DNA of 64,000 nt from Paenibacillus tyrphae (lineage in GTDB: Bacteria > Bacillota > Bacilli > Paenibacillales > NBRC-103111): assembly GCF_000722545.1 (NCBI RefSeq), contig NZ_JNVM01000010.1:310001-374000 (forward strand), read 5' to 3'. The notes beneath the pieces are model-generated. The model worked only from the letters and a program-made list of their open reading frames with translations. It was not told where the DNA came from and made no database searches. Each line of letters begins with the position of its first letter. Within the stretch, counting starts at the first letter, position 1. Below are positions 54,014 to 62,180 of this stretch, piece after piece. The position numbers were made by a program, and so were the translations under genes.

Positions 54014-54055
54014 TGGATTATTTTTTTCAGAAAAATGCAACTTTAATTCATTTGA

Positions 54056-54085
54056 TTGACAAGCCCCCAAGGGCTATGCTATTAT
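54056..54085 (+). promoter_or_regulatory. Promoter of the tRNA-Ala gene
   Basis: TTGACA (54056-54061), 18 nt, TATTAT (54080-54085), 57 nt before the mature tRNA. Confidence 0.75.
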
Positions 54086-54142
54086 CAATTTTGTCGCCGC
54101 TGAAATAATAAAGAGAAGAGCGACAAAAGAACCGAATAGCGA

Positions 54143-54218
54143 GGGGCCTTAGCTCAGCTGGGAGAGCGCATCGCTGGCAGCGATGAGGTCAGGGGTTCGA
54201 TCCCCCTAGGCTCCACCA
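54143..54218 (+). tRNA. tRNA-Ala (anticodon GGC)
   Basis: A full cloverleaf: acceptor GGGGCCT with AGGCTCC, D stem GCTC/GAGC, anticodon stem CATCG/CGATG with loop CTGGCAG (anticodon GGC at positions 34-36), and T arm AGGGG-TTCGATC-CCCCT. The CCA end is encoded (54216-54218). Its 3' half is repeated at 57480-57525 and, degraded, near 63.8 kb, so it is the integration site of the island that follows. Confidence 0.97.
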
Positions 54219-54234
54219 TAAAAAAGACGTTGAG

Positions 54235-54260
54235 ACGCTTGGCTTTTCGAGCGTTTTTTT
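54235..54260 (+). terminator. Terminator of the tRNA-Ala transcript
   Basis: ACGCT (54235-54239) pairs with AGCGT (54250-54254), followed by T7. Confidence 0.7.
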
Positions 54261-54321
54261 GTTTTTTGGCTGGCGATTCTTATGTTTTGATTATCACACT
54301 TCTTCGTTTTTTCGTCTTTTT

Positions 54322-54540
54322 TTAGGCAGTATTCTTCAGAGTATAATAATTCTCGACAATAAAAAACTCGCTTAGTCGTAAGGGGTGGACTGAGCGAGTT
54401 TTCATTTCTCTAAACAACATATCACCATATTGTTTAGCGGTTTCTTTATGAATGATTGAAATAACATAGGAATAGATATCTAGGGTTACTTGGATACCGC
54501 TATGCCTAAGAATTTCAGACATATGCCTTTTAGACTCCTA
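54322..54540 (-). pseudogene. Tyrosine recombinase (integrase) remnant, C-terminal end only
   Basis: The frame reads MSEILRHSGIQVTLDIYSYV, the hallmark C-terminus of phage/ICE integrases. It includes the box II HxGI-type motif and the catalytic tyrosine in DIYSYV. Everything upstream is missing: the remnant begins exactly where the LysE gene ends (shared TAG at 54538-54540). At its 3' end the frame has no stop before the hairpin at 54361-54402 and runs on to 54322, suggesting a small indel removed the original stop. The location beside tRNA-Ala fits a site-specific integrase of a decayed element. Confidence 0.85.
54361..54402 (-). terminator. Terminator of the integrase remnant
   Basis: On the minus strand AAAACTCGCTCAGTC (54388-54402) pairs with GACTAAGCGAGTTTT (54363-54377), one G-T pair, with a T6 end. 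Confidence 0.85.
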
Positions 54541-55146
54541 GCGCGTTACTATCAAGAAGGCAGCCCCAAACATCATCGCACCTGCTGAGCGATCAATGAG
54601 TCCCTTGGAATTCGACAAAGAGAACAGTTTTCTTGCGACCTCTGCCATTAGGCCATAGCCGACCACAATCGCAATCATTACACAAATAATAATTGAACAC
54701 AAAATAACGTAGCTGTACAGTGTTAAACCTGAGACATCAATCGTACCTGGAAGAAGTGCCATGTAGAAGATGATAGCAATTGGATTAGATAGAGTCATTG
54801 CTAGGCCCAGTCCGATTTCAACAACGAAGTTGACGGGTTTTGTTTTCTCGTTTGACGCAAGCACACGCCCCGCATTTTTCCATTTCTTAATACCCAACCA
54901 GACAAGATACGCAGCACCGCAAAACTTCAGCGCTACGAATATTGGGCCTAGTACTTTAACAAGGGCTGTAAGTCCTACAACCGCAGCTGTGAACATAAGC
55001 AATTTGCCAAGAATCATACCTATGGCGAGAGGCAGACTGGCGAACATCCCACCAGAAAGAGTTCGGGATAGAAGTCCGGCAATTTCTGGCCCAGGTGAAG
55101 CTGCAGATACAGCAAAGGCCAACAAAAAAATGAAGTAATCAGTCAT
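54538..55146 (-). CDS. LysE/RhtB family amino acid exporter
   Basis: This 202-aa membrane protein has six hydrophobic segments. The LysE/RhtB N-terminal signature is FAVSAASPGPEIAGLLSRTL at about residues 11-30, and GAAYLVWLGIKKWKNAG at about 77-93 is typical. It exports amino acids or related small metabolites; which one is unknown. Its stop codon abuts a truncated integrase. A PNPOx-like gene lies 30 nt upstream on the same strand, and a MocR-type regulator is divergent. MocR-LysE pairing is common in Firmicutes. Lower GC than the backbone points to transfer. Confidence 0.9.
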   Translation of the reverse strand: MTDYFIFLLAFAVSAASPGPEIAGLLSRTLSGGMFASLPLAIGMILGKLLMFTAAVVGLTALVKVLGPIFVALKFCGAAYLVWLGIKKWKNAGRVLASNEKTKPVNFVVEIGLGLAMTLSNPIAIIFYMALLPGTIDVSGLTLYSYVILCSIIICVMIAIVVGYGLMAEVARKLFSLSNSKGLIDRSAGAMMFGAAFLIVTR

Positions 55147-55176
55147 GTAGATTCTCCAGAAATGTATTTTTGCTTT

Positions 55177-55806
55177 TTAGTCTTTATTAGCGTGCAGACA
55201 GTAGCGGCGCATCAGTTCAATCGTTTCAGCGTCCTGCGGAAGACCGCGTTCTGCAAGTCCTTCGATGATCCCGTTTCTGACTGGCTCCTTCAAGTTCTGT
55301 CCGAATTTGAACTTCCCGCTTGTATGATCGGCATCGATGCGGACGAGCCCTACTCCTTTCAGTCGAGGGCTGTAATCGGGATCATCGGCGTCAATCGTCT
55401 TGTAGCCGCCCTCGGGCTGCAGCTTGCGCATGAACGCTTCCAAGGCATCCGCCTTTTCGCGTAGATCACTGACGGCAACTGCCCGTCCGTTTATCCGCAC
55501 GGATTTGTAGTAGGCGGTTGCCGGACAAGCCAGTAGTGGGTCTTCAAAGTAAGATGGGATAATTGCGTATTCTTTGGCGATGACAAATGTAACTTCTTCG
55601 TTGAGGGATAGATTGTTCATTTTCTCTCCAATTCTACTTCCGTGGAAATAGATTGATCCATGATGGTATACATAATTGAGCGGAGTTACGGAGGGCTTTC
55701 CGTCCGCTCCGATCGTTCCGAGAAACCCGAAGCTCATTTCGTTTAAGAACGTCTCCAATTCCATCTTGTTTTCTGCTTCCGTCATTGCAAATTCCTTTCT
55801 ACGCAT
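55177..55806 (-). CDS. Pyridoxamine 5'-phosphate oxidase-like flavoprotein
   Basis: This 209-aa protein has a split beta-barrel FMN/heme-binding fold of the NimA-like/Pyridox_ox_2 group. Marker stretches are GFLGTIGADGKPSVTPLNYV near residues 27-46 and IYFHGSRIGEKM near 52-63. The C-terminal tail has GLVRIDADHTSGKFKFGQN. GGAGGAA precedes the start MRRKEF, which is the family's usual N-terminus. It is followed by the LysE-type exporter and is divergent from a MocR regulator. Function is unknown beyond likely flavin or heme binding; a nitroreductase-like or detoxifying role is possible. Confidence 0.85.
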   Translation of the reverse strand: MRRKEFAMTEAENKMELETFLNEMSFGFLGTIGADGKPSVTPLNYVYHHGSIYFHGSRIGEKMNNLSLNEEVTFVIAKEYAIIPSYFEDPLLACPATAYYKSVRINGRAVAVSDLREKADALEAFMRKLQPEGGYKTIDADDPDYSPRLKGVGLVRIDADHTSGKFKFGQNLKEPVRNGIIEGLAERGLPQDAETIELMRRYCLHANKD

Positions 55807-55915
55807 AGGGTTTCCTCCAGTTGAGTTTCACAAGTTTGTTATAATCAAATTAAGTATACGTAGAGTACCACCCATACAGTCAAACACTAACCCTAACACT
55901 TAAGGCGGGAAATAT

Positions 55916-57397
55916 ATGAAATGGGAACTGAACCGTGCATCAGAAATACCTCTAACCAAGCAAATTTATCAGGCGATTGCAGACAAAATTTTATCCAATT
56001 TAATCGCCCCGGGGGCGTTATTACCGTCTGTTCGCAACCTGTCAAAAGAATTAAAAGTTAGTACCGATACGGTTATTCAAGCCTATCGTGATTTGGAAAA
56101 AGATAATTTCATTACTCGAATACAAGGAAAAGGGACTTTCGTGAATCAACGAAAACAAAAGGCATTACCCAAAAGCCCAAACACATTACCTTATGCATGG
56201 CAGTTATCCGTCCAAGATTATTTGCCAAGAGCACAATTCCCCAACCATGCCCAGTCTCATGAAAAAATTAATCTCTCCATTTCTAGGATAGACCCTGGTT
56301 TATTCCCTAATCGGTTCATAGAGAAACTAATATCGGACGATTTGCTACAAAATTCGAAATCAATTTCAACGTACGGAGAAATTCAAGGAGATAAAGAACT
56401 TCGAGAAGTTTATGCTCGTTATCTGAAGAAAGAACATAAACTGAAGACGAGTCCCCAGGATTTACTCATTACATGTGGTTCGCAACAAGGAATTGAATTG
56501 GTTGCTAAAAGTTTTGTAGGACCTGGCGACTTCATCATGGTAGAAGCCCCCACCTATCCCGCAGCAATTGATATATTTAGGGCCAGAGGAGCAACGATCA
56601 TTCAGATTCCTGTTGATAAGCAAGGCTTACGGGTTGATCTGCTAGATCCACTCGTCGAAAAATATAAGCCGCGCTTGATATACACGATACCAAACTTTCA
56701 AAATCCAACTGGCGCAGTATTAAGCTTTCCTCGAAGACTAGAACTTTTACATATTGCACAACGAACAAATACTCTGATTGTAGAAGATGATCCATGGAGT
56801 GAAATATACTTTGATGGATGTCCCCCATTGCCGCTGAAAAGCCTTGATACATATGGCCATGTGATCTATTTGAAAGGGAGTAAGATCATTGGTCCAGGTT
56901 GCAGAATCGGGGTTTTGGCAGCCAATGGAACACTATTAAGCCGACTTATTGCAGCGAAAGGCTTATCCGATTTAGGGACGCCTCTGCTAAATCAAAAGGT
57001 GGTATCGTTGTTGCTGGAATCCAAACGAATCAGTGCACACACTGAAAAGCTTAGGACGGCATTAGAAGTAAGACGAGACATGATAACGGAAATGCTGAAG
57101 AAATTGCCGGATGTGGTTACGGTGAACGTTCCAACGGGAGGACTCAATTATTGGATTACACTTCCTGCATGTGTAAATACCGACAATCTATTATATGAGG
57201 CGAAAAAAGAAGGAGTTTCTTTCATGCCAGGTTCAGCATTTTATGCACATGCTCCCGAATGCCATCATCTCCGCATTTGTTTCTCATCTGTTGATGATTA
57301 TAGCTTGCAAGATGGCTTGAATAAGTTATTCAAGGTAATGAACAGAGCAGTAAAGGGAAGAAAGAATGATAAAACGAGAGCCGTAATTTACTGCTGA
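55916..57397 (+). CDS. MocR-type regulator (GntR domain fused to aminotransferase fold)
   Basis: This 493-aa PLP-dependent regulator has an N-terminal GntR winged helix at about residues 1-72 (TKQIYQAIADKILSNLI, STDTVIQAYRDLEKDNFI). A linker of about 40 residues leads to a class I aminotransferase-like domain (about 115-475). This has the PLP-aspartate region IYTIPNFQNPTGAVLSF near 257-273 and the lysine in GSKIIGPGCRIG near 324. MocR proteins sense PLP, vitamin B6 compounds or amino acids. It is divergent from the PNPOx-like/LysE genes, which are probable targets. Its AT-rich codon use contrasts with the backbone, indicating acquisition. Confidence 0.93.
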   Translation: MKWELNRASEIPLTKQIYQAIADKILSNLIAPGALLPSVRNLSKELKVSTDTVIQAYRDLEKDNFITRIQGKGTFVNQRKQKALPKSPNTLPYAWQLSVQDYLPRAQFPNHAQSHEKINLSISRIDPGLFPNRFIEKLISDDLLQNSKSISTYGEIQGDKELREVYARYLKKEHKLKTSPQDLLITCGSQQGIELVAKSFVGPGDFIMVEAPTYPAAIDIFRARGATIIQIPVDKQGLRVDLLDPLVEKYKPRLIYTIPNFQNPTGAVLSFPRRLELLHIAQRTNTLIVEDDPWSEIYFDGCPPLPLKSLDTYGHVIYLKGSKIIGPGCRIGVLAANGTLLSRLIAAKGLSDLGTPLLNQKVVSLLLESKRISAHTEKLRTALEVRRDMITEMLKKLPDVVTVNVPTGGLNYWITLPACVNTDNLLYEAKKEGVSFMPGSAFYAHAPECHHLRICFSSVDDYSLQDGLNKLFKVMNRAVKGRKNDKTRAVIYC

Positions 57398-57455
57398 GAA
57401 GACGGTTTTTGAAGGATACTCCCCTTGGTTCAACCATATATAATCATGGGCAGTT

Positions 57456-57525
57456 AAACTAACCAATGCGGTAGAGCGAATCGCTGGCAGCGATGAGGTC
57501 AGGGGTTCGATCCCCCTAGGCTCCA
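57456..57525 (+). repeat. Duplicated 3' half of tRNA-Ala (att site copy)
   Basis: 57480-57525 is identical over 46 bases to 54170-54215 of the functional tRNA-Ala. The 5' half of the tRNA is absent; instead the sequence AAACTAACCAA (57456-57466) and GTAGAGCG precede it. This is the expected product of integration into a tRNA gene, where one end of the element rebuilds the tRNA and the other keeps a partial copy. A further 15-base match (CTAGGCTCCACCATA) lies at 57604-57618. Confidence 0.9.
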
Positions 57526-57540
57526 TAAATAAAACGAAGC

Positions 57541-57564
57541 AGCAGCCGATAGGCTGCTTTTTTT
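57541..57564 (+). terminator. Terminator after the att copy
   Basis: AGCAGCC (57541-57547) pairs with GGCTGCT (57552-57558), followed by T's. Confidence 0.85.
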
Positions 57565-57603
57565 ATTTGTTGGGGTCCGGGGTAGGGAAGCCCTTCATCC
57601 TCT

Positions 57604-57618
57604 CTAGGCTCCACCATA
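57604..57618 (+). repeat. Second short tRNA-Ala end copy
   Basis: CTAGGCTCCACCATA repeats 54206-54220, including CCA and the two flanking bases TA that the 57480 copy lacks. It may mark the original chromosomal junction or another integration scar. Confidence 0.6.
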
Positions 57619-57667
57619 CACAAGCGCAATCGGCAGACATGCCATTTACTTGTTTGGCAAATGATCC

Positions 57668-57691
57668 AAAAGCAGCCGACACGGCTGCTTT
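57668..57691 (-). terminator. Terminator of the TetR gene
   Basis: On the minus strand AAAGCAGCC (57683-57691) pairs with GGCTGCTTTT (57668-57677) directly at the stop codon. Confidence 0.75.
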
Positions 57692-58263
57692 CATTGGTTA
57701 GTCTTTATTAACCCTTTAGCCTGCTGTTTGCCTGATTCCAGGAGGCTGTCGCTAAAGTTGGGATCATTAACCGATCGCGCTAGTACAAGCGTTCCGACCA
57801 TCATGCTAAGCACTGCACTCCCAATGGATTTATTGATTTCCGCCAGATCGGCAATAAAATCAATCATCCGTTGCAAATCGCGGGTGAAGACCTGACGTAC
57901 CTCTTCGGATAATCGGGATATTTCACTGGAAAGGGCGGGGAGAATGCAACCCATCTCAGTATGATCTCGATGATACGGACTTAAATAAAAATCGATAACC
58001 GCATCGATCTTAGGTTCTCCCGCCTCCTTCTCGGCCGCTTTCTGCAAAAGTGATATCGTATCGCTTATGGCATAGCGGCAAGTTTCCGAGACTAGTTGTT
58101 CTTTATTGTCAAAGTGTGAATAGAATCCCCCATGTGTCAGACCGGCTCCTTTCATAATGAATGGAACGCTGATGTCGCGTATTCCATTCGTACGAAACGC
58201 TTTGGCAGCACTTTCGATTATACGGCCCCGAACTTTGATTTTATGACCTTCAGGATATGGCAT
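57691..58263 (-). CDS. TetR/AcrR family regulator of the E3/HlyD/ABC-2 cluster
   Basis: This 190-aa protein has an N-terminal helix-turn-helix at about residues 10-55 (RIIESAAKAFRTNGIRDISV, LTHGGFYSHFDNKEQLV). The GLTHGGFYSHF form is typical of AcuR/YxaF-like TetR proteins. The C-terminal helical ligand domain is undefined. AGAGGTGA serves the ATG at 58263; a start 21 nt upstream is possible. It is divergent from the dehydrogenase-like gene, with an 11-bp inverted repeat between (58356-58395), and probably represses that cluster. Confidence 0.88.
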   Translation of the reverse strand: MPYPEGHKIKVRGRIIESAAKAFRTNGIRDISVPFIMKGAGLTHGGFYSHFDNKEQLVSETCRYAISDTISLLQKAAEKEAGEPKIDAVIDFYLSPYHRDHTEMGCILPALSSEISRLSEEVRQVFTRDLQRMIDFIADLAEINKSIGSAVLSMMVGTLVLARSVNDPNFSDSLLESGKQQAKGLIKTNQ

Positions 58264-58355
58264 CGCATTCACCTCTTTGCACATAAACTCATCCCTGAAA
58301 ATATTATAGTCGTCATAATTAAATGCGTCAATTTTACGGAACTGTTGACTGATTT

Positions 58356-58395
58356 AAAATATGATGATAATAATATATTATGAACATCATATTTT
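58356..58395. promoter_or_regulatory. Inverted repeat operator candidate
   Basis: AAAATATGATG (58356-58366) and CATCATATTTT (58385-58395) form a perfect 11-bp inverted repeat with an 18-nt spacer, directly before the ribosome site of the dehydrogenase gene and facing a divergent TetR gene. Confidence 0.6.
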
Positions 58396-58416
58396 AGAAA
58401 GGGAGGTGCAAGGGAG

Positions 58417-59817
58417 ATGAGTCAGCTTAAACGGATAGACACTTTGGTCATTGGCTCAGGTCCGGGAGGTTATGCGGCCGCGGTGCGATCAGCGCAGCTT
58501 GGAATGAAGACGATCGTTGTCGAACGCGGCCAAATTGGCGGAGTGTGCACGAATGTAGGCTGTATACCTTCCAAATCGTTGATAGCGGAAGCGCACCGCT
58601 ACAATTTGCACAGGCAATGGAATCATGCGGTCGCCTCGGCTTCCTTTGAGGAGGCTCAGGCGTTCAAACAAGCGGTCGTAAACAAGCAGGCCGGCGGAGT
58701 GCATTACCTGTTAAGAAGTGCTGGAGTAACGATTCTCGAAGGTGAGGCAAGCTTGATTGACCAACATACAGTTGTGGTTAAAGGGTCGGAAACGGAACAA
58801 TTGATTTCTTTTAAATACGCAATTTTGGCAACGGGTTCTCGTCCGATAGAGCTGCAGGCTTTGCCATTCGGCGATCGTATTTTGTCTTCCACAGAAGCGC
58901 TGTCGCTTTCTCAGCTTCCTACCAGTCTGGTCGTTATCGGCGGCGGATATATTGGCGTAGAGCTGGGACAAATGTTTGCCAAATTCGGCACCAAGGTGAC
59001 GATTTTCGAGGGAGGAGAACAAGTGCTGCCCGGATTTGAGGCGGACCTTACAGCCCCTGTAGTTAGGCAGTTGAACGCAGACGGCGTCACCATCATAACG
59101 GGGGCGAAAGCCGTTAAAGCTGAACAGGATATGGACGGGCTAACCCTCCACTATTTAAAAAACGATGAACAGCATCTTGTTCGAGCGGAGTATGCATTAG
59201 TGACTGTTGGAAGAAAACCGAATACGGACGGGAGCTTGAGGCTGGACCGCATCGGATTACCGACAACGAGCAGAGGATTGATAGAAACAGACGAACAATG
59301 CAGAACGGCGATTCCGCATATTTTCGCAATTGGCGATATTTCAAACGGACCGGCGCTTGCCCATAAGGCTTCTTATGAAGCCAAGGTTGCGGCGGAAGCC
59401 ATTGCGGGCGAGCCTTCTGCCGTCGAATACAAAGCGATTCCGCTTGTCGTTTTTTCCGAGCCGGAGCTGGCGAGCGTCGGGTTAACCGAAACCGAGTGCA
59501 AGGCAAGAGCGATTCCGGCTGTCATTGGGAAATCTTCATTTACGATAAACGGCAGAGCATTGGCGCTGAAAGCGGCGGAAGGGTTTGTCAAAGTGGTCGC
59601 CGATCCGGCGTCAGGCATCGTCATAGGCGGGCAAATCGTTGGGGCAGAGGCGTCAACCCTCATTTCAGAACTTGCATTGGCGATCGAGATGGGAGCAGCC
59701 GTAGAGGATTTGGCGATGACAATCCATCCCCATCCCACCATGGGAGAAGTGATCATGGAGGCTGCCGGCAACGCCGCAAAAAAACACGATGAAATAAACA
59801 AAATGCAGGCTATTTAG
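58417..59817 (+). CDS. Dihydrolipoamide dehydrogenase-like flavoprotein
   Basis: This 466-aa pyridine nucleotide-disulfide oxidoreductase has an FAD motif GSGPGGYAAA near residues 13-22 and the redox-active disulfide GGVCTNVGCIPSK near 40-52. The NAD motif GGGYIGVELG is near 178-187, with the second FAD aspartate in FAIGDIS and the catalytic dyad in IHPHPTMGE near 440-448. All E3 signatures are intact. It is not next to E1/E2 genes but heads a cluster with a HlyD-type adaptor and an ABC-2 permease, so a role other than the 2-oxoacid complexes is possible. GGGAGGTG and GGGAG precede the ATG. Confidence 0.88.
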   Translation: MSQLKRIDTLVIGSGPGGYAAAVRSAQLGMKTIVVERGQIGGVCTNVGCIPSKSLIAEAHRYNLHRQWNHAVASASFEEAQAFKQAVVNKQAGGVHYLLRSAGVTILEGEASLIDQHTVVVKGSETEQLISFKYAILATGSRPIELQALPFGDRILSSTEALSLSQLPTSLVVIGGGYIGVELGQMFAKFGTKVTIFEGGEQVLPGFEADLTAPVVRQLNADGVTIITGAKAVKAEQDMDGLTLHYLKNDEQHLVRAEYALVTVGRKPNTDGSLRLDRIGLPTTSRGLIETDEQCRTAIPHIFAIGDISNGPALAHKASYEAKVAAEAIAGEPSAVEYKAIPLVVFSEPELASVGLTETECKARAIPAVIGKSSFTINGRALALKAAEGFVKVVADPASGIVIGGQIVGAEASTLISELALAIEMGAAVEDLAMTIHPHPTMGEVIMEAAGNAAKKHDEINKMQAI

Positions 59818-59842
59818 GAACAATCAAGAGAGGGAGAACACA

Positions 59843-60475
59843 ATGAAGCTGAAAATGGGTTTATATTTTGGCATCGCAATCTTACTTGTCGCAGGAGGTT
59901 TGCTTCTTGCTGTAAAAGGGAAAGATGCCGTCAGCCAGGCGGAGTACAGAAAACAAGCCGTGCTTGAAGCGGAGCAGAAAACCGTCGTCTATGACAAGGG
60001 TCCGGGGACAGTTCTCTATATGAACGTTGCTGTTGGCGGTTCCGTCAAAAAGGGCAATCCTTTATTTAAAGTTCAATTCGCCGAAGGGGGCGAAGCGGAT
60101 ATGTTGGCGCCGGATGACGGAGCGGTTAGCCAAATTGCCGTAAAGCCGGGAGATCGTCTCGCACAAGGGAAGCCGGTCGCCATTTTGCAAAAAAACGCCT
60201 TCTATGCGGACTTTTATATACAAGAAGGCCAGATTCAAAAGCTCAAGGTTGGTCAAAGCGTTAACGTTCGAATTCCGTACTTGAATCGCCCCGTGAATGT
60301 TGACGGAGTTGTCGCTACAATCGCATCCGCTCCTCAATTTGCAAGCTTACGCATGACGCGCGAAAAAGGACAAGCTGATTTAAGCATGTATGCCGTCAGA
60401 ATATCTATAGACGCAAATGCCGATCTCCTTCCGGGCATGACTGCAGAGGTGAACCTCGATGAAATCGCTGATTGA
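59843..60475 (+). CDS. HlyD/biotin-lipoyl-like membrane adaptor protein
   Basis: This 210-aa protein has an N-terminal anchor (about residues 5-25) and a split biotinyl-lipoyl barrel (KGPGTVLYMNVAVGGSVKKG near 52-71 and PDDGAVSQIAVKPGDRLAQG near 90-109). A beta-barrel follows (GQSVNVRIPYLNRPVNVDG near 137-155). There is no long coiled-coil hairpin, as usual in Gram-positive adaptors. It overlaps the permease gene by 17 nt. It likely guides export through the ABC-2 permease. GAGAGGGAGAA precedes the ATG. Confidence 0.85.
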   Translation: MKLKMGLYFGIAILLVAGGLLLAVKGKDAVSQAEYRKQAVLEAEQKTVVYDKGPGTVLYMNVAVGGSVKKGNPLFKVQFAEGGEADMLAPDDGAVSQIAVKPGDRLAQGKPVAILQKNAFYADFYIQEGQIQKLKVGQSVNVRIPYLNRPVNVDGVVATIASAPQFASLRMTREKGQADLSMYAVRISIDANADLLPGMTAEVNLDEIAD

Positions 60476-61595
60476 GGAGTGGGAATACGTAGCAGGAAGC
60501 AAATATATTATTGCGATCTTTATAGCTCCACTCATTGCGGCTTTGTTTTTCGGGTTAATGTTCTCCAACAACCAGATTAATAAATCGCCGGTTGTTGTCA
60601 TTGACGAGGACCATAGTGCGTATTCGCGGGAAATGACTGCCAAAATTAATGCATCCCAATATATGAAGGTGACAAACGTATTCCCAAGCCCCATGGATCC
60701 GGGAACACTGCTGGCGAACGAAAAAGCCGTTGCCGTTATTGTGCTTCCCACCCAGCTGGAGCTACGCAAGCTACAAGGGCTATCCTCCAATATCGGAATT
60801 TTAATGGACAATTCAATGCCTTCGGGGCTAACCGGAATTCGAACAGCCATTCAGGAGATCATAACGACGGAAAATATGACGCTTTCCATGACCCGCCTCG
60901 CCCTGCAAGGGGTTGACTCCGAAACGTCAAAAGGGCTCATTGCTCCGTTATCGCTTCAACAGCGAATGCTATTTAATCCCACAACTGACTTTATCGGCAC
61001 GATGGTAATTGGTTTTGTGAACATCGTCGCGTTAATGCTTACAACCGGTGCTGCCGGCTCTATCGCTCCTCGTCTTCGAAAGGAGGAGAAGCTGCTGGAT
61101 AGCGGTTCTTCGCCTCTGCAGCTTTTGGCCCGCAGTGTGCCTTATGCCATTCTGACCGCAATCTCATTGCTTCTAAGCTATGGATTATTAAAGCAAGTTG
61201 GGACCTTGCGATTCGAAGCGGCGCCTTATCTATTTATCGTACCTTTGTTGCTTTACTCTTTGGCTTTGTCCCTGTTGGCGATGTTCATCGGCTATTCGGC
61301 CAAAGATTCTTCTAAAGTAAGCTCGCGGATGAGCATTATTTTGTATCCGTCGTTCCTTGTGACCGGAATTCAGCTCACCCCACTTGCGTTACCGACTTTT
61401 TTTCAAGTCACCGCTTGGCCGTTGCCAATGAACTGGCTTAACAGGTTCATACGCGGAATGGGGTATCGGGACGGTGCACTAACGGCATACGGCTTGGAGA
61501 TCGGGGCATTGCTGGTCATTATAGGGGCTGCATCCTTGTTCATCGGTTTGTTGATGCTTCGGGAAGTGCGTAAAGTGAATTCCATCGCGAAATAA
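60459..61595 (+). CDS. ABC-2 type transporter permease
   Basis: This 378-aa protein has the ABC-2 membrane architecture. One TM lies near residues 18-36, followed by an extracytoplasmic domain of about 135 residues. Five TMs cluster at about 185-375 (FIGTMVIGFVNIVALMLTTG, LYPSFLVTGIQLTPLALPTF). No ATP-binding subunit gene lies nearby, so it either borrows an ATPase or works in another way. It overlaps the HlyD-like gene by 17 nt. Together with the TetR regulator the set looks like an inducible export system; the substrate is unknown. Confidence 0.85.
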   Translation: MKSLIEEWEYVAGSKYIIAIFIAPLIAALFFGLMFSNNQINKSPVVVIDEDHSAYSREMTAKINASQYMKVTNVFPSPMDPGTLLANEKAVAVIVLPTQLELRKLQGLSSNIGILMDNSMPSGLTGIRTAIQEIITTENMTLSMTRLALQGVDSETSKGLIAPLSLQQRMLFNPTTDFIGTMVIGFVNIVALMLTTGAAGSIAPRLRKEEKLLDSGSSPLQLLARSVPYAILTAISLLLSYGLLKQVGTLRFEAAPYLFIVPLLLYSLALSLLAMFIGYSAKDSSKVSSRMSIILYPSFLVTGIQLTPLALPTFFQVTAWPLPMNWLNRFIRGMGYRDGALTAYGLEIGALLVIIGAASLFIGLLMLREVRKVNSIAK

Positions 61596-61706
61596 AATGC
61601 GGATTTGAGAGGTTAGGTTATTAACATTAAGGGGCAGTACGGGAGTAGGCAGATGACCAAACCTCTGCTGAACGGAAGGGGAACGACCTCGTGGACAAAC
61701 ACTTGA

Positions 61707-62100
61707 ATGTGTACCGAACAACTGTCACGTTACTGCGGTAAGAACGGATGGACCGGGTATGATGAAACGTGGGCGATAGACTTGAATCAGGTATTGAAGC
61801 TAAAATGGCACAGTATTTATGGGCAAATTCTGTTTGAACGAATACTTCATGAAGCGTGGTTGCAGGTAAAGGAAAACAAAGGGGCCGGCGAAATCGACTG
61901 TGAGACCTTGGAGAGAAACAGGCAGAAAGCAAAACATGCCCAGAAGTTGTGTAAAGAAAAGGAAAGAGGACAAGAGTATTATACTCCTGCCCTCGTCCGA
62001 CATATTGATTTCAAGGTGAATCACGTTGGTGAGCTGTATGCCTTAGTAGGGCACGTGCGGTTCGATAAGGGGGGAGCCATGAGAGTGGTTCCTCTACTTT
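61707..62100 (+). mobile_element. Internally deleted group II intron (RT stub plus domains V and VI)
   Basis: The first part encodes the N-terminal signature of group II intron reverse transcriptases (HSIYGQILFERILHEAW, then ENKGAGEIDCETLE) at about 61809-61918. The rest of the enzyme is missing and the frame then runs into intron RNA. A domain V hairpin is recognisable at 62031-62063: GAGCTGTATGCC, loop, GGCACGTGCGGTTC, keeping the AGC triad and the AC bulge. A domain VI-like hairpin follows (GGGGAGCC with GGTTCCTC, 62071-62093). The 5' end of the intron is unclear; 61596-61706 may include remains of earlier domains. Confidence 0.75.
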
Positions 62101-62180
62101 ATTTGGGCAAAGCCCAGAGGAGCGATCATCCCTCTTGATTACGGACGTTCGCCATTATTCGGCTCAAGAACGTCCAATCG

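Noticed and set aside
57456..57525. A second functional tRNA-Ala gene
   Set aside because: The acceptor 5' strand and D arm are missing, so no cloverleaf can form.
57326..57526. A 66-codon minus-strand frame starting MEPRGIEPLTSSLPAIRS
   Set aside because: It is antisense to the tRNA-Ala end copy and to the end of the MocR gene. This peptide type is a well-known artefact of translating tRNA sequence.
61707..62138. An intact 143-aa protein
   Set aside because: Only about the first third resembles a reverse transcriptase start; the remainder reads through the intron domain V and VI RNA, so it is a remnant and not a gene.
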